Of a stretch of DNA of 64,000 bases, positions 28,201 through 35,979 are shown piece after piece. The stretch lies in assembly GCA_002502685.1 (NCBI GenBank), contig DAQA01000029.1:1-64000 (forward strand), given 5' to 3'. Numbering within the stretch: position 1 is the first letter of the stretch; each line of letters opens with the position of its first letter. The notes under the pieces are model-generated. The model was not told the origin of the DNA, did no database searches, and worked only from the letters and a program-made list of their open reading frames with translations. A program made the position numbers and the translations under genes. The stretch is from Euryarchaeota archaeon UBA202 (GTDB taxonomy: Archaea > Thermoplasmatota > E2 > UBA202).

Positions 28201-29626
28201 TGCCCGTGGTTGTCACAAAGCCGTTTGCTATCACGTCATAATAGACCCAATCGGTTGTACTGTTCCCTGTATAATATACTTCGCATTGGATATCATCACC
28301 CGCCAGATAATTTTCTTTATTGGGAATGACTTTAATACCTCGTGATCCAGTGAGGTCATGTTTGGAGACAATTCTTACATCATTTTTTATTACTTCAACC
28401 ATAAGGGTGGTTTGATTGGTAAACAAAAAACTAAAATTGGCAATACCCCGTTCATTGGTCATTTTGCTTGTCATGTTTTTTCCATCAAGGAATACAGTCA
28501 CCTGTGCATTATCCACAGCTACCCCGCAGGGATCCCGTACAATCACATAATACTTAGACAGGGTGTCTATGATATTGTTATCCCCAAGTGTGGTGATTAC
28601 TAGTGAGTTATTTGCAAGGGGAATGATATGGGTCTCATTTTCCATATGTCCCCCGGTGTCCTCTACAGTGATTTGTAACTGAATTATCCCATTCTGGTTC
28701 CATACTGGAAGAGTCACAGCATAATTAACGGGTGGTAAAGTAAACTTAAATTCCCCATTTGTTAGTTTTCCTTTCACCCCCGCCACATTTCCCCATTTCC
28801 CCAGATAGGTAGAAGCATTAATTTGGACAGTACCCTCCACCGCTTTACCAAAAAAGTATCTACAGGAAACAGCACCGGTGATGGATTCATTAATAAGATA
28901 CCACGGTTTCATATCTTCAACCTCGATACTAAACTTGGGAAGAACATATTTTTCAACCATAACCACCGTCTGGGTTTCCTCGCCACCTACCCGTGCCGTT
29001 ATTTTATAATTACCCATGGGTAATTGATCAGAAAGAAAAAAATCATACTCTGTGATCCCATACTCATTATCAGGTTGCAAAAATTCCTTTGCCATAAGGT
29101 TTCCCTCAGGATCCGCTATCGATAACTCTACTATGTCATCTGAGGCAACGGGATCAATATTTTCATAGGTAAGCATCCTGATATGGATTGTTTGACCGGG
29201 CTGATAGAGGGGCTTATCCGTAGAAAGAAGAATCCGATGGATATCTACAATAGAGATATCCTTCCTGATCTTTTCATCTCCAACCGTGACCACAAGTTTT
29301 CCCTCTCCCGTAATATTGGGAACAGTAAAGAGAGGTTTCACATATCCACCGTCATCCATCTTTCCCTCATAAAGATTAAATGTTTCATCCCCAAGGATAA
29401 CATCAACAGTAACCTTTTCATCTGATGGAACACCCTTGATATCATGGGCAAGGACAAGGAGGGATGACTGAGAATTACTAAACAATTTCGAAGGCATATT
29501 CACCGTCACTAGATTTTTACTTGAAAGATAGAGGTCATCAGCAGTATAAGCCATGGCCCCGGAAGCTACAATGATACATCCAATGGCAATAATAAGCCAT
29601 GTCTTTTTCCCAAGCATATTTTTCAT
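25208..29626 (-). CDS. Alpha-2-macroglobulin family protein with thioester and a central membrane hairpin
   Basis: The 1472-residue product has a signal/anchor segment (TWLIIAIGCIIVASGAMA), MG domains, and an MG2-like KPLYQPGQTIHIRMLTYEN. The A2M core reads PETWYWKPLIITDEQGNANI, followed by the thioester GCGEQ (about 981-985) in an alpha/alpha toroid and a receptor-binding-like C-terminus. Such proteins trap proteases covalently. Oddly, two strong helices lie in the middle (about 650-702: WMTLLIAFIVCAVVITTYF and ATLGLCICGVGMFMVM), just before the A2M domain. The start at 29626 is preferred to 29713 because it begins the signal segment. It may protect the cell from its own secreted peptidases. 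Confidence 0.92.
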   Translation of the reverse strand: MKNMLGKKTWLIIAIGCIIVASGAMAYTADDLYLSSKNLVTVNMPSKLFSNSQSSLLVLAHDIKGVPSDEKVTVDVILGDETFNLYEGKMDDGGYVKPLFTVPNITGEGKLVVTVGDEKIRKDISIVDIHRILLSTDKPLYQPGQTIHIRMLTYENIDPVASDDIVELSIADPEGNLMAKEFLQPDNEYGITEYDFFLSDQLPMGNYKITARVGGEETQTVVMVEKYVLPKFSIEVEDMKPWYLINESITGAVSCRYFFGKAVEGTVQINASTYLGKWGNVAGVKGKLTNGEFKFTLPPVNYAVTLPVWNQNGIIQLQITVEDTGGHMENETHIIPLANNSLVITTLGDNNIIDTLSKYYVIVRDPCGVAVDNAQVTVFLDGKNMTSKMTNERGIANFSFLFTNQTTLMVEVIKNDVRIVSKHDLTGSRGIKVIPNKENYLAGDDIQCEVYYTGNSTTDWVYYDVIANGFVTTTGRLALSEGKGNFSIIATPDMIPLTQIRAYKIQPDLNVARDTAVIGVISPDTLNVQVYTAQEEYEPHENITLQFKVDDGSHPVVAAMGISIVDKSVFEVSQRFMGLEKLYFELEEEFITPAYEIHEYVFTNTTRILSLGETPYLVDQSSFKTDENMVLSNPDKYLADAQLFKEKSIFVYWMTLLIAFIVCAVVITTYFAGKVFGNTKMFATLATLGLCICGVGMFMVMNQALPSDTEDGMGGDIGLVDRNDGPGGNIFVNITGRWEEDALVKDSILLGNGAQDTSPERVRHFFPETWYWKPLIITDEQGNANITLITPDSITTWNIEAIASTMDAQIGVGNQEIRVFKQFFVEPDIPVAAIRNDEFPLNILVYNYGNTTSTVTVEIEQDEWYDLLSRRKQSLTIHPNSVTGVAFTIRPISVGSHNITITALSNEDSDAIVKQIRIDPDGKAITQIENGELRDNQTVTHIIPLSSERISNSENAFIKIQGGMESVILDGAEGFLNFVSGCGEQSMSLLAIDILAYQNLLKKDGITTDQLFESETMVTQGIQHEFMYLVRDKDGRGIVWFPHEESPHPWLTSWGLLTFQDAKNTGFTIDDKIIPDMQNWLINQQMSDGSYRFPEWGLYETTNPILKMKKVATTAYITRSLLYSGYESDSHIKKSLGYIKENIDEHWNDPYTLALALIVLEDANGERSVQDRICSQLLLLRNEDNGTMYWETENNMYSNTETARFWGMSTYTIETTAYAIMALQKHGGSEGIIKGAVSYLLNHRNQMGGFSSTQDTVVALQALNGQGTGEIEDMRVNIYANNIPVAILDLTDENKDVTYLIDLRPYLSDVATIEITAQGNGSILYQIFSEQYLPWDLVSLEKPRELIINVSYDSTSIKVSDMLWAHVDLMYNGSAESARMVLIDLRAPVGFSFVSTDFSALLGNDTIDNFEIRGRQAVVYIESLARGEWVHFDYQLEANEPIKGTIQGVKAYDMYNPSITAETPPVDITSSS

Positions 29627-29667
29627 ACAAACATTATCTGATTTTAAATAATAAATACTCTTATAAC

Positions 29668-29685
29668 GTTTGGTGACCACCAAAC
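29668..29685. promoter_or_regulatory. Perfect 18-bp palindrome upstream of the alpha-2-macroglobulin promoter
   Basis: GTTTGGTG (29668-29675) and CACCAAAC (29678-29685) are perfect inverted arms with a two-base AC centre. It sits 42 bases before the A2M start, just upstream of TATA-like sequence (GTATTTATTATTT). Symmetry and position suit a dimeric regulator. It lies between A2M and the divergent methionine operon, so it could affect either. Confidence 0.5.
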
Positions 29686-29903
29686 CTCCTTTGCGCAAAC
29701 AACTTGTCACCAACTATTCCGGCAGCATCCCATTTTTTTTTTCTATCATACGCGCGCTATTCTCCCCTAGCAATGGTGCTGTTTATCCTTCTCCACCGTT
29801 GTAGAAAAATGGTTCATCTAGATTGTACAAGGGTACCAAAAACCACACAAAGATCATTATGCCAAATATTAATAACCCGTGATTGAATATATCGCATATC
29901 TTC

Positions 29904-30815
29904 ATGGACTCATTCCAAAAACATCTCAAAAAAGATAGTTTTCCTATAACATTTGAGCCAGATTCACCCAAGGGGACACAACTCACAAATTATCTTACCC
30001 TTGACATCCCCTCAAAAATAGCTGCGTTTTGTCTTTACAATAATCCCCGGGGTGAACCTCGCCTGGATCCCTTTGTCTATGGAAAAAAATTAAGGGACAT
30101 CTACAAAAAGGATATTATCGCAAATATACGTATACAGGATTACAGTATCCCCCTTTTCCAAAGCATTCTTTGGGGAGGATACAATCTGGGCATAAAAAAC
30201 CTCTTAATGGTCACCGGTGACTATCACCATCACAGTCCCTTTCTCCTCGATGTAACCGAGGGACTCACTGGCATCACTGCCTATCTGAATCAGGGCTATT
30301 TTATGCCCGAGTTAAAGGAAACAGCACAAAGATACCACAACCGTTATCTTGATACAAAAAAAGTTTTTTCACCCAAAACATGTGAGGGAAAAACTTCCTT
30401 TTTTGTTGGATCAGCCCTGGTGGCAACACGAAGAAAAGAAAAAGAGATATACCACAAAAAAATACAAGCAGGAAGCCAGTTTTTTATGACCCAACTCACC
30501 TATACACCCACAGATATCATTAACTTCATGGAAACCATAAATCCCACAAAGCCAATACTCGTGGGGTCAGGCCCCATTACCTCCCTAAAAACAATACGTT
30601 TTTTCAAGGAACAATTAAATATTCCGGGTCTGTCTCCTCGCCTCATCAACCGGCTAAAACAATCAAAGGACATGGGTAAAGAATCAGTGCACATCTGTAC
30701 TGAAATGTATCATACCCTCAGAGATTTTGCCCGAGAAAATAATTACCTCCTAGGTGCACATGTGATGTCCATTCGAAAACCCCAATTAGCCCTGGAAATA
30801 ATCAAGGAAATCTAA
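29904..30815 (+). CDS. Methylenetetrahydrofolate reductase-like (MetF) protein
   Basis: A 303-residue TIM-barrel protein of the MetF family, with SFPITFEPDSPKG, ANIRIQDYSIP, LGIKNLLMVTGDYHHHS and AGSQFFMTQLTY placed as in known enzymes. The family reduces methylene-H4 folate or an analogue to the methyl level. As the first gene of an operon with mtrA, mtrH and a core metE, it would supply the methyl group for methionine. The carrier (H4F or a pterin analogue) is not deducible. I take the ATG at 29904; a TTG at 29883 is possible. Confidence 0.85.
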   Translation: MDSFQKHLKKDSFPITFEPDSPKGTQLTNYLTLDIPSKIAAFCLYNNPRGEPRLDPFVYGKKLRDIYKKDIIANIRIQDYSIPLFQSILWGGYNLGIKNLLMVTGDYHHHSPFLLDVTEGLTGITAYLNQGYFMPELKETAQRYHNRYLDTKKVFSPKTCEGKTSFFVGSALVATRRKEKEIYHKKIQAGSQFFMTQLTYTPTDIINFMETINPTKPILVGSGPITSLKTIRFFKEQLNIPGLSPRLINRLKQSKDMGKESVHICTEMYHTLRDFARENNYLLGAHVMSIRKPQLALEIIKEI

Positions 30816-30818
30816 GTC

Positions 30819-31385
30819 ATGACAACAAAATATTATCCCTGGCCTGGCGATTTCACCCCGTGTCACCCCACCGGTTCTGTGGCAGCAGTATTATTATCCA
30901 CCGACTATATACCCTCACAAACTGTTGCTATTTATGGACACGTTAAAACAGAAAACATTGGCCTAGAAAAAATCATGGCCAATGTCATCTCCAATCCCCA
31001 TATCCGCTACCTCGTACTGATTGGAAAAGATATCCGTGGTCATTTACCCGGCTCATCACTCAAGGCACTCCACCAACATGGAATTGATCATACCAATAAA
31101 ATCAATACCGCCCCCGGCGCAATCCCCTATATCGAAAACCTCTCAGAGGATGCTGTTAAAAGATTTCAAAACCAAGTAGTTATCATTGACCTCATGAATA
31201 TTGCGGATAAGAACCGTCTTGATAATAAAATAAATGAACTTATCAACACGTCCCCTTCCTGCTACGGCGACCCCTTCATCGCACTGCGCCTGACGGTCAT
31301 CTACAGTAAGCCAAGGGATGATAAAAGGGCATTACATTCAAAAATTATTATAGATTGGAGAGGAAAGATAAAAAAAAGGAGATAA
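30819..31385 (+). CDS. mtrA: MtrA-like corrinoid protein (soluble)
   Basis: The 188-residue protein aligns with the cobamide-binding subunit MtrA of methanogen methyl-H4MPT:CoM methyltransferase: KTENIGLEKIMANVISNPHI, LVLIGKDIRGHLPGSSL and APGAIPYIENLSEDAVKRFQ. The His of RGHLPG is the probable cobalt ligand. The C-terminal membrane anchor of methanogen MtrA is missing, so this is a soluble carrier. It starts three bases after the metF stop and is followed one base later by mtrH, so the three are cotranscribed. Confidence 0.92.
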   Translation: MTTKYYPWPGDFTPCHPTGSVAAVLLSTDYIPSQTVAIYGHVKTENIGLEKIMANVISNPHIRYLVLIGKDIRGHLPGSSLKALHQHGIDHTNKINTAPGAIPYIENLSEDAVKRFQNQVVIIDLMNIADKNRLDNKINELINTSPSCYGDPFIALRLTVIYSKPRDDKRALHSKIIIDWRGKIKKRR

Positions 31386-31386
31386 C

Positions 31387-32283
31387 ATGTTTTCTTTCAC
31401 CCAGGAACAAAAAGTATTTCGTATCGGTGGCATCTCTATTGGAGGGCAACCCGGTGAACACCCCACGGTTCTTTTTGGCGGAGTATTTTTTAAAGGGGCA
31501 CCCCGCCTTAAAGAAGCAAAAAAAAATCTTGATGACATGTTGGCACTAAGTCACACCACACATATACCGGCTATCCCTGATTTTTTTATTCGATATGAAA
31601 AACATATCCCTCTTATTATTGATTTTATCAATTCTGCTCTCCCCTCCCACCATCCCTTCTCTGTTGACATCATTGATCCCCACCTGAAACCACAAGTTCT
31701 CAGCCACCTTGCAAAACATGATCTCCTCCACCGTACCATCTATAACTCGATACATATAGGTATCACTGAAAAGGAAAGAAAAACCCTGCATAAATATCCC
31801 CCTGCCATGGCAATCATTTTAGCATTCAACCCCAAAGATAACTCCCCGGATGGAAGACTTGAAATACTAGAAAATAGCGCCCATCTTCTCAATAAAGGTC
31901 TTCTAGAAATATCTAGAGAAGCAGGTATTGAAAAACTGTTAATTGACACTGCGGCAATGGCACCAGGGGAAAATAGCGGCGCAGCCATTGCTGCCATCCC
32001 GGTAATCAAGGAAGAATATGGTCTACCTGTTGGCTGTGCCATCCATAACGTGGTGGAAAAATCTCATTGGCTTACATCCTTTAAGAAATCCATTGTTGAT
32101 GCATCATCAAATACCACTATCCCCCTGTTTGGAGGCGATTATGTGCTTTATGGGCCACTTACGCTCTCTTCGTCTGTGTTTCCCTTGATTGCCTGGGAGG
32201 ATATTCTTATTTCAGAATATGTCGAGAACTACTTTGGGGTAAAACCCTGCGATGGGCATCCGCGAAAAAGGTTTTTTCCATGA
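31387..32283 (+). CDS. mtrH: MtrH-like methyltransferase
   Basis: The 298-residue protein matches MtrH, the subunit that moves a methyl group from the methyl-pterin to the cobamide of MtrA: IGGQPGEHPTVLFGGVFFKG at the N-terminus and LLIDTAAMAPGENSGAAIAA centrally. AGGAGAT precedes the ATG, inside the end of mtrA. Only MtrA and MtrH homologues occur here, without the membrane sodium-pump subunits. The pair therefore serves a soluble transfer reaction rather than methanogenic energy conservation. Confidence 0.93.
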   Translation: MFSFTQEQKVFRIGGISIGGQPGEHPTVLFGGVFFKGAPRLKEAKKNLDDMLALSHTTHIPAIPDFFIRYEKHIPLIIDFINSALPSHHPFSVDIIDPHLKPQVLSHLAKHDLLHRTIYNSIHIGITEKERKTLHKYPPAMAIILAFNPKDNSPDGRLEILENSAHLLNKGLLEISREAGIEKLLIDTAAMAPGENSGAAIAAIPVIKEEYGLPVGCAIHNVVEKSHWLTSFKKSIVDASSNTTIPLFGGDYVLYGPLTLSSSVFPLIAWEDILISEYVENYFGVKPCDGHPRKRFFP

Positions 32284-33173
32284 TTCCTCAAACCACCATT
32301 ATCGGTTCCTATCCTCTTTTTCCCAATAGAGGAAAAATTATGCAGAATTATTTTCATCACTATACGTGTGATTCATGGAAACCACTCATTCAACAAGTAA
32401 TAGATGATCTCAATACAGCAAGGATTGATATTCTCTCTGACGGACAAACACGTGATCCTTTTGTCCAGTTATTTGCCCGAAAACTAAAAGGATGCCGCCT
32501 TAGAAACCGAGTTGAAATTATAGATGACATAGGGTACACCAAACCAATAACAGTAGATGATCAAAGATATATCCAGTCCTTTATCCCCCAAGAAAAGCAA
32601 TTAAAGGGTGTTATTACGGGTCCCTATACCCTGGCCAAATCATGCATTGATCTATATTACCATGATGAGCAAGAGGTGGCTTTTTCTTTTGCCCATGCAC
32701 TTAGAAAAGAAGTGGAGGAAATGCAATCATCAGTTGATATTTTGGGGATTGATGAACCCTTTTTTTCTGTCTCTTTTCCTGAATATGCCCGAGATCTGAT
32801 AGGTATCCTTACACATAACATCTCACTTCCTACCCTTCTGCACGTCTGTGGAAATGTGTCATCCGTTGTCTCCAAGATTTTTGATTTACCCGTTGACACT
32901 CTTTCTCATGAATTTAAGGCACGCCCTGATCTTTTTGACGTACTCCAAGATTTTTCTTTTCCCCAATCATTGTGTATCGGTTGTGTTCGATCGGATGATA
33001 CACGTATCGAGCCTGTTCAAGAAATTACTTCCCATATCCAAAATGCTCTGGATCTTTTTGGTGAAAAGATACAGTATCTCTCTCCTGATTGTGGTCAACG
33101 GTCACTCCCCCGTGATGTAGCCTATCATAAGCTTGATAATCTTGTACAGGCTAAGGAGGCATTGAATGGATGA
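32280..33173 (+). CDS. Core methionine synthase (MetE C-terminal domain type)
   Basis: The 297-residue protein is only the catalytic half of cobalamin-independent methionine synthase. GSYPLFP opens it, SDGQTRDP and ITGPYTLA follow, and the zinc ligands are seen as LLHVCGN (His and Cys), a Glu near LSHEFKA, and Cys in LSPDCGQRSLP. The folate-binding N-terminal half of bacterial MetE is absent. Archaeal core enzymes of the MesA-MesD kind take methyl from a corrinoid protein, and here mtrA and mtrH are the neighbours. It overlaps mtrH by four bases. Confidence 0.92.
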   Translation: MIPQTTIIGSYPLFPNRGKIMQNYFHHYTCDSWKPLIQQVIDDLNTARIDILSDGQTRDPFVQLFARKLKGCRLRNRVEIIDDIGYTKPITVDDQRYIQSFIPQEKQLKGVITGPYTLAKSCIDLYYHDEQEVAFSFAHALRKEVEEMQSSVDILGIDEPFFSVSFPEYARDLIGILTHNISLPTLLHVCGNVSSVVSKIFDLPVDTLSHEFKARPDLFDVLQDFSFPQSLCIGCVRSDDTRIEPVQEITSHIQNALDLFGEKIQYLSPDCGQRSLPRDVAYHKLDNLVQAKEALNG

Positions 33174-33486
33174 TATTCCTTGCATACAGGCTAAAAAGAC
33201 ACCACCCAAGGATGTCCAGTTGGATAAAGAAGGATTTTTTGTTATAGAAATAGTTGACAAAGAAGTCCGGGTTGAATATTACTCCAATATCTATAAAAAA
33301 GGGAAGATAGTATCCGGAAAACTCAAGGCAATCTTTGTGGGTACACAGGCAGATGCATTGTGTGACACCATAGCGCGTCATATTCCTTCTTTATATCCGG
33401 GGCATTATCTCTATCTTGGCCGAGAACTTCAAAGGGCGGAAGAGGCTTTGATGAGTGGAAAAAAATATGTCCAGGATGGCTGCTGA
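33166..33486 (+). CDS. DUF4346-like small protein
   Basis: The 106-residue protein contains KEGFFVIEIVDKEVRVEYYS and HIPSLYPGHYLYLGRELQRA, features I associate with DUF4346, a small domain that I recall near or fused to MtrA/pteroate-type proteins. It overlaps metE by eight bases with GGAGG before its ATG, so it is translationally coupled. Its place as the last gene of the operon suggests a subunit or chaperone of the methyl-transfer system. The family assignment is from memory and moderate. Confidence 0.7.
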   Translation: MDDIPCIQAKKTPPKDVQLDKEGFFVIEIVDKEVRVEYYSNIYKKGKIVSGKLKAIFVGTQADALCDTIARHIPSLYPGHYLYLGRELQRAEEALMSGKKYVQDGC

Positions 33487-33506
33487 AGTGGAAGGGTACT
33501 TCACTT
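33486..33506 (+). terminator. Hairpin after the methionine operon
   Basis: AAGTGGAAG (33486-33494) and CTTCACTT (33499-33506) pair with one bulged G around GGTA, right at the stop. T-rich stretches follow within 60 bases. This is a likely 3' end region between convergent genes. Confidence 0.35.
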
Positions 33507-33612
33507 GGCCTTTACTGCGTAGAAAACAAACAGGCCTTAAAGGTAACTTTTTTCTTTGGCCTGGTTGCCTAGTGATTCCTTAGACGACTCCTCTTTTTTT
33601 TAGCTGGGGATA

Positions 33613-35220
33613 TCAAGTAAATAATGCCATTAAGTGAGGTATTATGATAAGTGAAAGAATTAAGGCTAATACCGCTAGTGAGATGAGAAAGGTTATTTTT
33701 CCTGCTATTTTTTCTTCTTGTTCCTTTTTAATATTTTTCTTTATCTTTTTTAATAATATTGCGATCCCATCCTTTAAAAGATAACCCCCATCAAGGGGTA
33801 TAGCGGGAAGGGCATTAAATGTTCCCAAGGCAAAATTTAACCAGAAAATCCAATAGATGCTGTCACCCAGTCCCCAAAACAGTGATTTGGGTAATATGGA
33901 CAGGGGTCCTGTTATTTTATACAGATTGCTCATCTCATCTGGAAAGGGTGACAGTCCCTGAAAGGGGAGAGTTATATAGGTGAAAAATCCGGATAGAGAC
34001 GATGCAGGATGTACTAAAGCATCTATTAATGCTTCAGGGGAGGAAACCATGATGCCCAAAGGGAGAATATTGATTCCCAAAAAGCCCACATTAGTGTATT
34101 CTTCCTTGTTTTTGCCAGGGTAATATTTCTCATAATACTCGTATTTGTCACCCAGTGTTACTGTTTTGTTATAAAAAGTATAATTCTTTGTTTCCTGGTG
34201 ATAACTAACCCCTTCGATATATATGGTTTTTCCCGCCCTAGTTGTATTCATGATGGTATTAAACTCTTCTTCATTTGTTACAAGTGTTCCATTGATCGTT
34301 TCTATAATGTCTCCCACTCTTATCCCCGCTTTATCAGCGGGGTATCCTTCTGCAACAACAGCGATTACCAATCCACCCATAATGGTTTGTGTCTGAAAAT
34401 TATTATCATGATAAAAAGTGAAGGTATAGTTTTTTGTGGGTTGCAGGCTAGCGGCTACTTTGTCAAAATCATCAACATCTTTTATGGATTGTTCATCAAT
34501 AGAGGTGATTAATGTCCAGGGTTCAATATCCAAAACATCGGCGGGACTGTTTTCAATGATGCCCACCGCAAGGGTTCCATTATGGTGTGGTGACACGCTT
34601 GCCATGAAACCTAAGGAAAACACAAGGGCGCAGATAAACGCTAGAACCAAATTGGATGACGGCCCCATTGCAAAAATACGCATCCGTTTCTTTTTGTGAA
34701 TTTTCTCCATCTGTTTTTCATCGGGTTCCACAAATGCCCCAAGGGGTATAATCATATACATGATCCCCAGGGCTTTAATCTTTATGTTTCCCACCATGGC
34801 CAGAATTCCATGTGAAAATTCATGAATAATGATGGCAATGATGATTCCCACAATTAAATAGGGAATAGATGAAAGGGGTATGAGGGGGTTAACACCAGGG
34901 AGAAGAAGCAACATTTGTGGTGTTGGTGCCTGCTCAGCTGGAATGCTAAACGAGAGGGTCATTTCCCATATAAGAAGTGCCATCATGGCAAACATGGCCA
35001 TAAAGCAGAGGAAGACACCGAAATTTGCAAAATGTGTCCAAAAGAGTTTTGGCTGTGACAAAAATTTAATAATCTTTTTCCCCCGGGGTGTCCTCCACAT
35101 CAGGACAGGACCCCACAAAGAAAGGTTGTATTTTTTTAACATCCCCCGGGTTTTTACAATATAAAGTAAGAGAAACCAAAAAGATAGGATTATCAATAGC
35201 AGGGGCAGCAACCCAGGCAT
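33613..35220 (-). CDS. Site-2 protease family (M50) intramembrane metalloprotease with PDZ domains
   Basis: The 535-residue polytopic protein has the zinc motif IIHEFSHGILAMVGN (about 131-145) and the distal aspartate motif NALPAIPLDGGYLL (about 468-481). Between them lie two PDZ-like domains (GIIENSPADVLDIEPWTLI and AEGYPADKAGIRVGDIIETI). This is the archaeal S2P/RseP layout. It would cleave membrane-embedded substrates such as anti-regulators or signal-peptide remnants. The gene is divergent from the LEA14-like gene. The substrate is unknown. Confidence 0.92.
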   Translation of the reverse strand: MPGLLPLLLIILSFWFLLLYIVKTRGMLKKYNLSLWGPVLMWRTPRGKKIIKFLSQPKLFWTHFANFGVFLCFMAMFAMMALLIWEMTLSFSIPAEQAPTPQMLLLLPGVNPLIPLSSIPYLIVGIIIAIIIHEFSHGILAMVGNIKIKALGIMYMIIPLGAFVEPDEKQMEKIHKKKRMRIFAMGPSSNLVLAFICALVFSLGFMASVSPHHNGTLAVGIIENSPADVLDIEPWTLITSIDEQSIKDVDDFDKVAASLQPTKNYTFTFYHDNNFQTQTIMGGLVIAVVAEGYPADKAGIRVGDIIETINGTLVTNEEEFNTIMNTTRAGKTIYIEGVSYHQETKNYTFYNKTVTLGDKYEYYEKYYPGKNKEEYTNVGFLGINILPLGIMVSSPEALIDALVHPASSLSGFFTYITLPFQGLSPFPDEMSNLYKITGPLSILPKSLFWGLGDSIYWIFWLNFALGTFNALPAIPLDGGYLLKDGIAILLKKIKKNIKKEQEEKIAGKITFLISLAVLALILSLIIIPHLMALFT

Positions 35221-35416
35221 GGGGTGTAATAATTAATACTGTTATTAAGTCTTGTGTGAACCTTCAGGGAAAAAAATTTTTTCTCTACCCTTTCCTTGTC
35301 CAATGACCATAATACGCAGAACAATTTCTTTTTTCTTTATTGTCTCCTGGTCACCCCTCAAAAAAATAAGGAGTCTTTATAACCAATTTTTGCTATAGGT
35401 GCTATAGGTACAGTAC

Positions 35417-35932
35417 GTGAACCAAAAATGGATCAATGTCATGGTTGTTGCCATAATCGTGGTAACACTCGCCTTTGGCTTCACCTGGATTATCCGAGAG
35501 GAACACAAATCCATCCAGGATCTACAATTGAGCCTTAGGGGCATCAAACTCATTGGTTTTAAATTCACCCCAGGAAGACTTTTACCCTCGGGTATGACCC
35601 TGGAAATGGCATTAGATGCCCATAATCCCAATGACCTAGATGTAGCCATCTATGATCTTGAATATGGTGTATTTATCAACGATATATTTGTGGGGAACGG
35701 ATCATTAAGTGAGAAAGAAAAGATTACTATCCCCCAAAATCAAACACGAGAAATCACCATATCATATACTGCTAACCTAACCGTTCTTCCTGCGGTTGCC
35801 ATCACAACCATACAAAATATTATCGATAAAGAAGAGAGTTATTGGGAAATCATTGGCATCGTCTATGTAGATACACCCCTAGGCAAGGACACATATCCCT
35901 TTTCATGGACCTATTCACCCCTAGATTCGTGA
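35417..35932 (+). CDS. LEA14/WHy-domain membrane-anchored protein
   Basis: The 171-residue product has one N-terminal membrane helix (VMVVAIIVVTLAFGFTWII) and an external LEA type 2 (water stress and hypersensitive response) domain with MTLEMALDAHNPNDLDVAIY and FINDIFVGNGSL. These domains are immunoglobulin-like and of uncertain function in archaea. The GTG start at 35417 follows AGGT. The next gene starts 48 bases downstream. Confidence 0.8.
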   Translation: MNQKWINVMVVAIIVVTLAFGFTWIIREEHKSIQDLQLSLRGIKLIGFKFTPGRLLPSGMTLEMALDAHNPNDLDVAIYDLEYGVFINDIFVGNGSLSEKEKITIPQNQTREITISYTANLTVLPAVAITTIQNIIDKEESYWEIIGIVYVDTPLGKDTYPFSWTYSPLDS

Positions 35933-35979
35933 TAGATTTTTATAGCAACATAATATTCTTTATTATGGTGATAAATGAT

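Noticed and set aside
30819..32283. Methanogenesis gene cluster
   Set aside because: Only MtrA and MtrH homologues are present, MtrA lacks its anchor, and the partner is a methionine synthase.
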